Origin: Prevotellaceae bacterium
GTDB lineage: Bacteria; Bacteroidota; Bacteroidia; Bacteroidales; Bacteroidaceae
DNA length: 38,168 nt
Assembly (NCBI GenBank): GCA_015257125.1
Contig: JABZKU010000024.1
Location: forward strand, 1 to 38,168
Reading direction: 5' to 3'
Shown piece by piece: positions 8,470-15,477 of the stretch. A model generated the notes under the pieces. The model was not told the origin of the DNA, did not search any database, and saw nothing but the letters and a program-made list of their open reading frames with translations. The translations under genes and the position numbers were made by a program. The first letter of the stretch is position 1. Each line of letters begins with the position of its first letter.

Positions 8470-9060
8470 ATGGAAAAACTCTCTTACGCCCTCGGCCTGA
8501 TCATCGGCAACAACCTCAAAGGGATGAACATCGAAGGACTGCTGACCACTGAGTTCACGCGCGCCGTCGAACAAGTGCTCAACGGTGAGAAAACCGAAAT
8601 GACCGAAGTGCAAGCCCAAGGTCTCGTGCAGGAATTCCTGCGCGAACAGCAAGAAGTTGCAGGCAAGGCCGCACGCGAAGCCGGCGAAAACTTTCTCGCC
8701 GAAAACGCCAAGCGAGAAGGCGTGAAAGTCACCGAAACCGGTTTGCAGTACGAAGTGCTCACACCGGCACTCGGCATCAAACCCACACCCACCGACACCG
8801 TTACCTGCCACTATGAGGGACGACTCATCGACGGCACCGTTTTCGACAGCAGCTATCGCCGAGGCGAACCCGCCAGCTTCCCCCTCCAGGGTGTCATCCG
8901 CGGATGGACCGAGGGACTCCAACTCATGAGCATCGGATCGAAATTCCGCTTCTTCATCCCCTTCGATCTCGCCTATGGCGCGCAGGGTGCCGGTGGTAGC
9001 ATCCCTCCCTATGCTGCGCTCATCTTTGATGTCGAACTGCTCGGCATCGAAGGCAAATAA
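8470..9060 (+). CDS. FKBP-type peptidyl-prolyl isomerase, cytosolic FklB-like
   Basis: This 196-residue protein has the two-part layout of FklB/FkpA-type isomerases: an N-terminal FKBP_N dimerisation region (MEKLSYALGLIIGNNLK..., a helical segment to about residue 85) and an FKBP domain from about residue 110 (VTCHYEGRLIDGTVFDSSY, pocket GVIRGW, closing AALIFDVELLGI). No signal peptide is present, so it is likely cytosolic. It is the first of three consecutive FKBP genes; the next begins 27 nt after its stop, so those two should share a transcript. Active-site aromatic residues appear intact. Confidence 0.93.
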   Translation: MEKLSYALGLIIGNNLKGMNIEGLLTTEFTRAVEQVLNGEKTEMTEVQAQGLVQEFLREQQEVAGKAAREAGENFLAENAKREGVKVTETGLQYEVLTPALGIKPTPTDTVTCHYEGRLIDGTVFDSSYRRGEPASFPLQGVIRGWTEGLQLMSIGSKFRFFIPFDLAYGAQGAGGSIPPYAALIFDVELLGIEGK

Positions 9061-9087
9061 TCACAACTTCGAAATCAAAACATCACA

Positions 9088-10056
9088 ATGAATAAATTTC
9101 TCCTCGGTGCACTCCTCGTGCCCATGACGCTTCTGGTTGCTTGTGGCAAGCAGGACAAAAAGACCTCCTCAGTAAAACTCGGCAGCGAAATCGACACCGT
9201 GTCTTATGCCCTCGGTATGTCGCAAGCCCCCACGCCCGAAATGATCAAAGGCTACCTCATGCAAGCCGGTTCTGACTCGGCTTATGTGGATGCTTTCTTC
9301 AAGGGAATGAAGGACGGTATCAACGCCGGCGACGACAAAAAGGAAATGGCTTACCAAATGGGTATGCAAGCCGGTATGAACGTCAAGTCGCGTCTCTTCC
9401 CCCAAGTCGAACAGCAAATCTTCGGTAAGGACTCCACTCAGCACCTCTCGGGCGACAAGTTCTTGGCCGGTATGCTCGACGGTAAGAACAGCGTGAGCGC
9501 CCTCTTCGACAAGAGCGGTGTGCCTTACAACACGCAGACGGTCAATACCCTCTTGAAAGACCTCATGGGAGCCCTCACGGCCAAGGCCAATGAGAAGCTC
9601 TACGGTGAAAGCAAGAAGAAGAACGAAGAGTTCATCAAGAACATGGCCAAGCAACCCGGTGTGAAGCCCCTCGCCGGCGGTGTTTACTACAAGGAACTCA
9701 CGCCCGGTACCGGTGCTCAGCCCACCAAGGATCAAATCGCCGAAGTATCATACGAAGGTCGCCTCATGGGCGGTAAGGTGTTCGACTCCTCGAACGGCAA
9801 AACCATCGAGTTCCCCGTCGGTGGTGTCATCCCCGGTTTCACGACCGCACTCTTGAACATGAAGGTCGGTGCCGAGTGGATCGTTTACATCCCCTGGGAT
9901 CAAGCCTACGGCGCACAAGAAAGCGGCCCCATCCCTCCCTACTCGGCTTTGACCTTCAAGGTGAAGCTCGTGGGTGTGAAGAACGCACCCGCCGCTCCCC
10001 AAATGGGCGCACAGATGCCCGAGGGACAGGAAATGCCCGTACAAGTTCAGCAATAA
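9088..10056 (+). CDS. FKBP-type peptidyl-prolyl isomerase, lipoprotein
   Basis: A signal peptide with lipobox LVAC (cysteine about residue 19) predicts a lipid-anchored envelope protein of 322 residues. After the anchor comes an FKBP_N-like region (DTVSYALGMSQ...) that is longer than in the preceding gene, then an FKBP domain from about residue 213 (AEVSYEGRLMGGKVFDSSNG, closing SALTFKVKLVGV). The pocket position that is Trp in the other three FKBPs here is Phe (GGVIPGFTTALLNM), which may change activity or substrate preference. The C-terminus is a Pro/Gln/Met-rich tail of about 25 residues. It follows the cytosolic FKBP by 27 nt. It probably aids folding of exported proteins. Confidence 0.92.
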   Translation: MNKFLLGALLVPMTLLVACGKQDKKTSSVKLGSEIDTVSYALGMSQAPTPEMIKGYLMQAGSDSAYVDAFFKGMKDGINAGDDKKEMAYQMGMQAGMNVKSRLFPQVEQQIFGKDSTQHLSGDKFLAGMLDGKNSVSALFDKSGVPYNTQTVNTLLKDLMGALTAKANEKLYGESKKKNEEFIKNMAKQPGVKPLAGGVYYKELTPGTGAQPTKDQIAEVSYEGRLMGGKVFDSSNGKTIEFPVGGVIPGFTTALLNMKVGAEWIVYIPWDQAYGAQESGPIPPYSALTFKVKLVGVKNAPAAPQMGAQMPEGQEMPVQVQQ

Positions 10057-10062
10057 AACGCT

Positions 10063-10148
10063 GCAACGACCCGCTTTTCGGGACGATTGCACAACTATAG
10101 CCGACGCCTCCGATGCTGCTCACGAGTAGCATCGGGAGTGTCGGATTT
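10063..10148 (+). terminator. Two adjacent hairpins after the FKBP lipoprotein gene
   Basis: The first hairpin (10063-10090) joins GCAA/TTGC and CCCG/CGGG around a short loop with one bulge. The second (10103-10142) pairs CCGATGCT with AGCATCGG, extended by imperfect outer pairs GAC/GTC, and is followed by ATTTTAT. The second may be an intrinsic terminator or attenuator before the third FKBP gene. Confidence 0.55.
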
Positions 10149-10174
10149 TATCACACACAACTCATTTTCGCATC

Positions 10175-11062
10175 ATGAAAATTCGTCGTTTTGCTTTGGC
10201 TGCTCTCGCGCTCTTCGCCCTCACTGCAGCAGCCGCTCCCAAAACTCCCAAGAAGAAAAAGACAACGGCCGTTGCCGTAAACACTACGGATCTCCCCGCA
10301 GGTAAGGCCGCCACGGGTACGCACTTCTCCTATGCTTATGGTGTAGCTCAAGTACCCGACATGAAGAACTATCTCCTCCAGACGCAAGGCATCGACTCCA
10401 CGCAGTACCTTGCCCTCGGACAAGCCCTCGAAGGCCGATTCTCCGATGCCGAAATTGCACGTTTCCGCGCCATCGTGACCGGTGCAGACATCGCCGCACA
10501 GGTGAAAGCCAACGTCGTTACGCTCAATCGCTCCTACGGTGGCGGAGAAAACGTCAACTACACCGACGCTTCGCTCATCCTCAAAGGGATGTCCGACGGC
10601 ATCGCCGGTCGCGCTTCCTTCTCGCCCGACTCGGCTCAAAAAGTAGTCAGCGAGCAGCGCGATTTCCAAATCAGCGAGCGTCGCAAGGCCAACCTCGCCT
10701 ATCTCGAAAACTACAAGAAGCAGAAAGGCGTTGTCGCTCTTCCCTCGGGTCTGCTCTACAAGGCTGTGCGCAAGGGTAACGGTGCCCTCCCTGCCGACAC
10801 CTCTACTGTAGAAGTACACTACGAAGGTAAGCTCATCGACGGCACCGTCTTCGACAGCAGCTACAAGCGCGGCGAAACCACCAGCTTCCCCCTCAACCAA
10901 GTGATCAAGGGATGGCAAGAAGGGCTCAAACTCATGCCCGTGGGTTCGGAATACGAACTCGTCATCCCCTACACCTTGGCCTATGGCGAAAGCGGCACGC
11001 GCGGCATTCCTCCCTTCGCAACGCTCATCTTCAAGGTCGAGTTGAAAGACATCAAGAAATAA
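10175..11062 (+). CDS. FKBP-type peptidyl-prolyl isomerase, secreted
   Basis: The 295-residue product starts with a signal peptide (MKIRRFALAALALFALTAAAA, cleavage near residue 21) followed by a Lys/Thr-rich stretch, and no lipobox cysteine, so a soluble periplasmic protein is likely. An FKBP_N-like helical region includes SYAYGVAQ and LILKGMSDGI; the FKBP domain begins near residue 210 (VEVHYEGKLIDGTVFDSSY, pocket QVIKGWQEGLKLM, closing ATLIFKVELKDI). Domain order and sequence are closest to the gene at 8470, which suggests local duplication with later gain or loss of export signals. Hairpins at 10063-10148 separate it from its neighbour, so its expression may be set separately. Confidence 0.92.
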   Translation: MKIRRFALAALALFALTAAAAPKTPKKKKTTAVAVNTTDLPAGKAATGTHFSYAYGVAQVPDMKNYLLQTQGIDSTQYLALGQALEGRFSDAEIARFRAIVTGADIAAQVKANVVTLNRSYGGGENVNYTDASLILKGMSDGIAGRASFSPDSAQKVVSEQRDFQISERRKANLAYLENYKKQKGVVALPSGLLYKAVRKGNGALPADTSTVEVHYEGKLIDGTVFDSSYKRGETTSFPLNQVIKGWQEGLKLMPVGSEYELVIPYTLAYGESGTRGIPPFATLIFKVELKDIKK

Positions 11063-11112
11063 GCCGTCGTAAGCACAGCGCTTTTGCGCTCCCTTCGCAA
11101 CCACAATAAAAA

Positions 11113-11142
11113 CTGCGCCGTTCCCTCACGGGGACGGCGCAG
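11113..11142. terminator. Terminator between the FKBP cluster and the DUF4294 gene
   Basis: A strong GC stem (CTGCGCCGT with ACGGCGCAG, extended by CCC/GGG) around TCAC. It is preceded by AATAAAAA and followed by GTGTGCTTTTGG, so it can serve both convergent genes. Confidence 0.8.
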
Positions 11143-11206
11143 TGTGCTTTTGGTTATCGTGTGTTTGGGCGATCGTCGGCCGGTGTTTTGGCGTCCATCG
11201 ATCCAC

Positions 11207-11851
11207 TTATAATTGTCCGCTTTCCACCATGCGCACCACGCGCTCGGTGAAGCGGTCGTCGCCCTCCGGATCGTAGTGCTTGTTGAGGTTCAACCCGAAG
11301 AAGAACGAAACGCCTTGATAGAGATTCGCCTTAAACGAGCCCACAAAGGCTTTGGCAATTTGATAGCCCGTTTGATTCGTTTCGCGGTCGATGAGTTTCA
11401 CCAGCAAGCGCCCCTGCGAGCGCGACAAGCGGTTCACCAGCGGCGTGTACTCCTTCTTCAGGTCCGCCTCCACCGCGTTGATGTGTTCCTGTCGCTCCTT
11501 TTTCGTCGGCAGCGTTTGCAGATAATCGTAAGTCTCCACAATCGTAGTGCGCACCATCTTGGCCAAGGGCAGCAACAGCTTCACATTCTGCACCAATCGG
11601 GAGTAATTCTGTCGATCTTTCTCGTTGGCAAAGTCCAAGGGCGGATATTTGTAAATGCCTTGGAAGATCACGGCCGGAATACTGTCGCCTTTGTACAGCG
11701 ATTTTCCCACCTCGATGCTGATCGGCATGGCCGGTGCCTCGCCGTTGTCGGCTTTCGGCAGATCGGCGGGAATACTATCTTTCTGTGCGGCCGCCGTGAG
11801 GCTGCAGCACGCGAGTAGGCAGAGGAAAAACAAGCGAGTAAGTTGTGACAT
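11207..11851 (-). CDS. DUF4294 domain exported protein
   Basis: The 214-residue product has an N-terminal signal peptide (MSQLTRLFFLCLLACCSLTAAAQ, cleavage after AAAQ or nearby) and a central helical region: YKYPPLDFANEKDRQNYSRLVQNVKLLLPLAK, TIVETYDYLQTLPTKKERQEHI and LVKLIDRETNQTGYQIAK. This pattern matches DUF4294, a Bacteroidetes family of unknown function. The open frame continues upstream to 11923, but the ATG at 11851 gives the signal peptide directly and sits 26 nt below a promoter box. It probably stands alone: a terminator lies below it and the next minus-strand gene has its own promoter. Confidence 0.75.
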   Translation of the reverse strand: MSQLTRLFFLCLLACCSLTAAAQKDSIPADLPKADNGEAPAMPISIEVGKSLYKGDSIPAVIFQGIYKYPPLDFANEKDRQNYSRLVQNVKLLLPLAKMVRTTIVETYDYLQTLPTKKERQEHINAVEADLKKEYTPLVNRLSRSQGRLLVKLIDRETNQTGYQIAKAFVGSFKANLYQGVSFFFGLNLNKHYDPEGDDRFTERVVRMVESGQL

Positions 11852-11877
11852 AGCCGGAGAATTTAGTCCTATGTCGG

Positions 11878-11885
11878 CGAAATTA
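11878..11885 (-). promoter_or_regulatory. Promoter -7 box of the DUF4294 gene
   Basis: TAATTTCG on the minus strand differs at one base from TAnnTTTG. The same CGTAATTT context recurs upstream of both Calycin-like genes, at 12829-12836 and 13761-13768, which supports the assignment. It is 26 nt from the ATG. Confidence 0.55.
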
Positions 11886-12002
11886 CGAACTTCCCCGCAT
11901 TTTCGCCAGACTGCCCACGACAATAATTCAAAATGAGCCCTTTCTTCCTCTTCTTGCTTGCTTCACCTTTTGTACCTTTTGTCTCCTTGCTCGAAACCAA
12001 AG

Positions 12003-12040
12003 AAAACGGCACCGACACTTGCAGCTGTCGGTGCCGTTTT
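12003..12040 (-). terminator. Terminator of the first Calycin-like gene
   Basis: A perfect 15-bp stem, AAAACGGCACCGACA with its complement, encloses an 8-nt loop. It lies 57 nt after the minus-strand stop at 12098 and ends in TTTT on the minus strand. Confidence 0.85.
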
Positions 12041-12097
12041 GGCGTTGTGAAGCACTTGCGGTCAGTATAGAGCGCAGGCCTTGCACTCGTCGTGTGT

Positions 12098-12691
12098 TTA
12101 GCGCACCACCTTGCGACCGCCCACGATGTAGACGCCGCCGCGAGTCGGGAGCGCTTCGAGACGGCGACCGCCGAGCGTGTAGACGGCTTCGTCAGCCGGC
12201 GCACTCACTGCCGTTTGCATGCCCGTCGTTGTCCACCGGCCGTACTTCACTTTCATCTTGCCTTGAATGGGCACAGTGAAGTCGAGGGCGAAGTTCAGGC
12301 TGTCGGCCGTGAAATAACCCTTGGCCTCCATATCGAGGGAAGACATGAAGGTGGACATCCAAAAGAAGTAGCCCGGCAGATCGCCACGTGTGAGTTTGGC
12401 TTTCCCCTTGCCGCTGAAACGCTTTTTGTCACCGTCTTCGGTCACCGTCAGGTCGCTGAGTTTGATATGGCCGACCGCTGTATTGACCGTGGGGGTCTTG
12501 AAGACGAAGTTGCGGAGTTCGAGATCCACTTTGCCGTCGTGCTCCGTGAGATAAACCGTGGCGGTGAGGGGCGCGGTCGTGCCGGTTGTTCCGCCCATGT
12601 CGACCACGAGGTTGTCGGTGAAGGTGCGAGTTTGTGCGTCGGCGCCGAGCGTCAGCAGCGCGCCGAAAAAGAGAAGTAGAAATTGCTTCAT
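12098..12691 (-). CDS. Calycin-like secreted protein, paralogue A
   Basis: The 197-residue product has a signal peptide (MKQFLLLFFGALLTLGADAQ) and a beta-rich body with TFTDNLVVDMGG, VYLTEHDGKVDLELRNFVF, VGHIKLSDL and LNFALDFTVPIQGKMKVKYGR. This is the arrangement of the Bacteroidetes Calycin_like (lipocalin-type barrel) family, presumed to hold small ligands in the envelope. It ends with the tail VYTLGGRRL...GGVYIVGGRKVVR, also found in the neighbour and, more distantly, in the BspA-like protein. The start at 12691 was chosen over the longer frame (12796) because it begins the signal peptide and matches the paralogue's start. Adjacent paralogue at 13022, about 60% similar by eye. Confidence 0.78.
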   Translation of the reverse strand: MKQFLLLFFGALLTLGADAQTRTFTDNLVVDMGGTTGTTAPLTATVYLTEHDGKVDLELRNFVFKTPTVNTAVGHIKLSDLTVTEDGDKKRFSGKGKAKLTRGDLPGYFFWMSTFMSSLDMEAKGYFTADSLNFALDFTVPIQGKMKVKYGRWTTTGMQTAVSAPADEAVYTLGGRRLEALPTRGGVYIVGGRKVVR

Positions 12692-12828
12692 GTGTTGGAA
12701 AGAATTGGAGGGTGAAAGAAAGGCACGTGGCGCCTGTTTTGCCCTTAGCACCTCTACTGCAGGCATCGGTGCGAGCGGAACGAGATGAAAGGCCAAGTGC
12801 CGAAAAAGAAAATAAGATTAGTCTTCCG

Positions 12829-12836
12829 CAAAATTA
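12829..12836 (-). promoter_or_regulatory. Promoter -7 box of Calycin-like paralogue A
   Basis: TAATTTTG on the minus strand is an exact TAnnTTTG. It is about 137 nt upstream of the ATG at 12691, implying a long leader; the preceding GGAAAGCCG resembles the sequence before the paralogue's box at 13761. Confidence 0.55.
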
Positions 12837-12927
12837 CGGCTTTCCGTTGAATAGCCGCTTTCTTTTTACGGATATTATTGTGCTATTTTTCTTATCTCCG
12901 TTGTTTCTCTCATCGTCTTGCGCACAG

Positions 12928-12987
12928 CGGCATCGATAGTGAGAACCATCGATGCCGTTGTGGGGAGAAAAGCCCCGAATCCGGGGC
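12928..12987 (-). terminator. Two hairpins after Calycin-like paralogue B
   Basis: Read on the minus strand, the first hairpin (12972-12987) is GCCCCG-GATT-CGGGGC followed by TTTTC, a short intrinsic terminator 35 nt after the stop. The second (12928-12957) is a perfect 10-bp stem CGGCATCGAT/ATCGATGCCG with no clear T run. Confidence 0.7.
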
Positions 12988-13021
12988 AAGGTGTGAGCAT
13001 GCTGTGGGCAGGAAGTCGGAT

Positions 13022-13621
13022 TTAGCGCACCACTTTGCGACCACCCACGATGTAGACGCCACCGCGGGCGGGGAGCGCATTGAGACGGCGACCGCCGAGC
13101 GTGTAGACGGCTTCCGTGGTGGGGTCACTCAGCACACTGTGCAGACCCGTCGTCGCCCAACGACCGAACTTCACCTTCATGGGTACTTGCATGCGGGGCA
13201 TTTTGAAGTCGAGGACGAAAGTGAGGCTGTCGGCCGTGACGTAACCATCGGCTTTCATGTCGACGGATTTCGTGCCCGAGGCCATCCAAAACATAATGCC
13301 CGGCAGGTCGCCCGGGGTGAGGCTGGCTTTGCCCTGGCCGCTGAAGGTCTTCTTGTCGCCCTCGGCCGTAACGGGCAGATTGCTGAGCTTGATGTGCCCC
13401 ACACCGAGCGGGTCGCCGCTGCCCACTTTGAAAATGAAGTTGCGGAGTTCGAGATCCACTTTGCCGTCGTGTTCGGTCAGGAGCACTTGGGCATTGATGG
13501 GGGCTGTTGCGCCCGATTTTCCGCCGAGTTCAATCACGAGTTGGTCGGTGAAGGTACGAGTTTGTGCGCCGGCGCTCAGGCTCAGCACGGCAGTGAGAAC
13601 GAAGAGTAGAAATTGCTTCAT
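13022..13621 (-). CDS. Calycin-like secreted protein, paralogue B
   Basis: The 199-residue product has a signal peptide (MKQFLLFVLTAVLSLSAGAQ) and the same blocks as the neighbouring protein at 12098: TFTDQLVIELGG, VLLTEHDGKVDLELRNFIF, VGHIKLSNL, FSGQGKASLTPGDLPG and LTFVLDFKMP...MKVKFGRW. It ends in the same tail, VYTLGGRRL...GGVYIVGGRKVVR. The two genes are a tandem duplication in which coding sequence is conserved but each copy keeps its own promoter and terminator. Its ligand and location beyond the inner membrane are unknown; the shared tail suggests a common export or anchoring route. Confidence 0.78.
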   Translation of the reverse strand: MKQFLLFVLTAVLSLSAGAQTRTFTDQLVIELGGKSGATAPINAQVLLTEHDGKVDLELRNFIFKVGSGDPLGVGHIKLSNLPVTAEGDKKTFSGQGKASLTPGDLPGIMFWMASGTKSVDMKADGYVTADSLTFVLDFKMPRMQVPMKVKFGRWATTGLHSVLSDPTTEAVYTLGGRRLNALPARGGVYIVGGRKVVR

Positions 13622-13760
13622 GTGTCGGGATGAATTGAGGGGTTGAAAAAATAGCTTTGTCTTGCCGCTTGGCGGGTGGGTTGCGATTCCTTCGGCAGCA
13701 CATTCGCGCTGAAAAAAGCGAATCGGGGTGCATGGGCGCCACTCAAAGGTTGGCTTTTTG

Positions 13761-13768
13761 CGAAATTA
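13761..13768 (-). promoter_or_regulatory. Promoter -7 box of Calycin-like paralogue B
   Basis: TAATTTCG on the minus strand, preceded by GAAAAGCCG as at the paralogue's box (12829). It lies about 140 nt before the ATG, the same spacing as in paralogue A, which suggests the whole leader was duplicated with the gene. Confidence 0.55.
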
Positions 13769-14059
13769 CGGCTTTTCTGTGAAAATAAACGACGCTTCCG
13801 CTTCTTTTTTCTCTGTTCTTTTTGACGTAGGACGTCTTTTTTAATAGAGAAGGGTGCTTGTGTATTGTTTTTCGATAAATAGAGTTGACAAATGAGCGTT
13901 TTTTTTTATGCGTTGCTTGAGTTCTTATTGCCGAAGGCGGTGGAGTTGCGTGTTGTCGCCACCGAACTCACGGGAGTGTCGCGAACAACCTTGTGTGTTC
14001 GTTTCGTACTTCCTGTGTTGCGCGTGCCGATTGGGTAGCGCCCTACGGCGGTGAAAAAC

Positions 14060-14405
14060 GAGACAACGCGCGCGCGTATGCGCGCGAATCCGCCGTTTTT
14101 CTGTTTTTTGCCTTCACCTCTTCACCATTTGGCCTCAAGTTGTTGTCAAACAATGAGATACGTGTGAAGGCTTCACCCTGTTTGCCTTCACCCTTTTTCG
14201 CGTTTTTGCCTTCACCGCTGCCTTCACCGCAAAAGATTGTGGTAGAGTGAGTTATACTCGAAATGTCGTGTAGGAGATAAGGTGAAGGCTTCACGCGCAA
14301 TCCACTTGTTATCAGTGGGTTGTGCGCGAATCGCCGTGCGGTGAAGGCAAAAAACGAAAACTCGCTGAGTGCGTGTGCGAGCGAGCGCGCCTACGCGCGC
14401 GAGGG
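14060..14405. repeat. Dispersed 340-bp repeat element, copy 1 (MITE-like)
   Basis: The ends are alternating CG-rich tracts (14066-14086 and about 14393-14403) that are near inverted copies around CGCGCGTA. Inside them is a perfect 16-bp inverted repeat, GTTTTTTGCCTTCACC (14103-14118) and its complement (14340-14355). Between these arms the 9-mer GCCTTCACC recurs forward at 14184, 14208 and 14220, a shortened TCTTCACC follows the left arm, and near-palindromes GTGAAGGCTTCAC occur at 14164 and 14282. A second copy at 37225-37560 keeps the same order and size. No open frame with family features fits, so I regard it as a non-coding mobile or structural repeat. Confidence 0.75.
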
Positions 14406-14641
14406 ATGGCGGAAGGGGAAAAGAGTGGTGGGGTGAGGGGAGAAAAAAGCTGTGGAGTTTTCTCCGAATGTGGACACATTTGTCGAGAAAGTGCACCGTT
14501 TTTTTTCGTTGGTCGAGCGTTTGTGAGTTGAGGTGCGCGTAGGGTGGCGAGGGGCTGCGGAAAAATGTCCCACGCCAGAGTGGAAATCGGGGGTGAGCTG
14601 CGATTGCACCGAGTGGGGGGCGTGCATTGTGTAGAAAAATG

Positions 14642-14649
14642 TAACTTTG
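14642..14649 (+). promoter_or_regulatory. Promoter -7 box of the UDG-like gene
   Basis: TAACTTTG matches TAnnTTTG and lies 20 nt before the ATG at 14670, implying a leader of about 12-15 nt. Confidence 0.65.
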
Positions 14650-14669
14650 CAACATAAAAGATTTCTATC

Positions 14670-15452
14670 ATGAAAAAGAATATCCACGACGAAGAAGAGC
14701 GCATTTTCGGCGCTTACCAAGCGCGATTGCAGCAAAAGGGCTTGTCTGACGAGGTTTCGGCAGACGGGCTGCACTATTTGGGTCGCTTTGAATATAGCGG
14801 TTCCTGCACCTGGGGTCGCCAATGCGGCGACGAAGAGGCGAAATGGGACGCGGTGTGCGCGAAAAAGCGCGGGCTGGTTGTGCTGACCAAAGATCTGAAC
14901 GACGAAGAGGCTTGGGATATCCGCGAAGAGCACGGGCGGAAAAATGGGAATGCCGTGCCCGAACCCTCAACGGCACCGTTTTATCGCAACCTGCGGGCGT
15001 GGGTCTATGGGCTGGTGTCGATGAACGAGCAGGGCGTGATGCCGACATGGCCCGATGCCCGTGTGGCGCAAGCGCATTTTGAGGAAGCGGCTTGGGTGAG
15101 AGTTAACTTGAAGAAAGTGCCCGGCGGAAGTACGCTTGCCACCAAGGTCTTGCAGGACTACATCGGCGAATTCAAAGATCTGCTGTCGGAGCAGTTGGCT
15201 TTGTATGCCGGGGCTTCGATTTATGTGGATTGTGCCAACCGTGAGGGCGTGGCGCTGCTGCGCGAACTTTATGCGGATGTGCGCGCGTTCGGTACCGATG
15301 CTGATCCTTGGATTTACTATTCGGAAAAGGGGCGGTTCATTGTCGTCAATACCTATCATCCTTCCTATGTCGGTTTGGGACAAGCACACTATGACAATAT
15401 GCGCGAGGCCGTCGCAGACTTCTTCAAGGCGCATCCCCATTTTGGTAAGTAA
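14670..15452 (+). CDS. Uracil-DNA-glycosylase-superfamily-like protein (tentative)
   Basis: The 260-residue protein has no signal peptide. The segment order resembles the UDG fold: a first hydrophobic strand ending in a polar loop (GLVVLTKDLNDEE, about 67-80), FYRNLRAWVYGL, a central strand (AAWVRVNLKKVPGG), a helix and strand (LLSEQLALYAGASIYVDCAN), and near the C-terminus the strand and loop FIVVNTYHPSYVG, whose HPS triplet is a hallmark of UDG motif 2. The usual motif-1 GExPG sequence is not recognisable; TKDLND stands in its place, so activity may differ or be lost. It has its own promoter and is followed 25 nt later by an EamA transporter. Assignment rests on pattern only. Confidence 0.45.
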   Translation: MKKNIHDEEERIFGAYQARLQQKGLSDEVSADGLHYLGRFEYSGSCTWGRQCGDEEAKWDAVCAKKRGLVVLTKDLNDEEAWDIREEHGRKNGNAVPEPSTAPFYRNLRAWVYGLVSMNEQGVMPTWPDARVAQAHFEEAAWVRVNLKKVPGGSTLATKVLQDYIGEFKDLLSEQLALYAGASIYVDCANREGVALLRELYADVRAFGTDADPWIYYSEKGRFIVVNTYHPSYVGLGQAHYDNMREAVADFFKAHPHFGK

Positions 15453-15477
15453 AAAATCGTTTGTTTGAAAATAGCGC

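Larger units (their letters stand above)
12692..13021. other. Spacer between the two Calycin-like genes
   Basis: This 330-nt gap holds the promoter box of the downstream gene (12829-12836) and two hairpins (12928-12987) that follow the upstream gene. I see no further gene. Confidence 0.6.
13622..14669. other. 1.05-kb intergenic region holding a dispersed repeat
   Basis: No credible gene is present; small open frames lack family features and overlap the repeat. The region holds the promoter of the Calycin-like gene (13761-13768), a small hairpin with a T run (GACGT-AGG-ACGTC at 13824-13836), a CGGTGG/CCACCG inverted repeat near 13940-13965, the 340-bp repeat element at about 14060-14405, and the promoter of the gene at 14670. 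The stretch 14406-14640 is purine-rich on the plus strand and shows nothing I can name. Confidence 0.6.

Noticed and set aside
14110..14348. CRISPR array suggested by repeated GCCTTCACC
   Set aside because: Units are only 9 nt, occur in both orientations at irregular spacing, and no cas genes are nearby.
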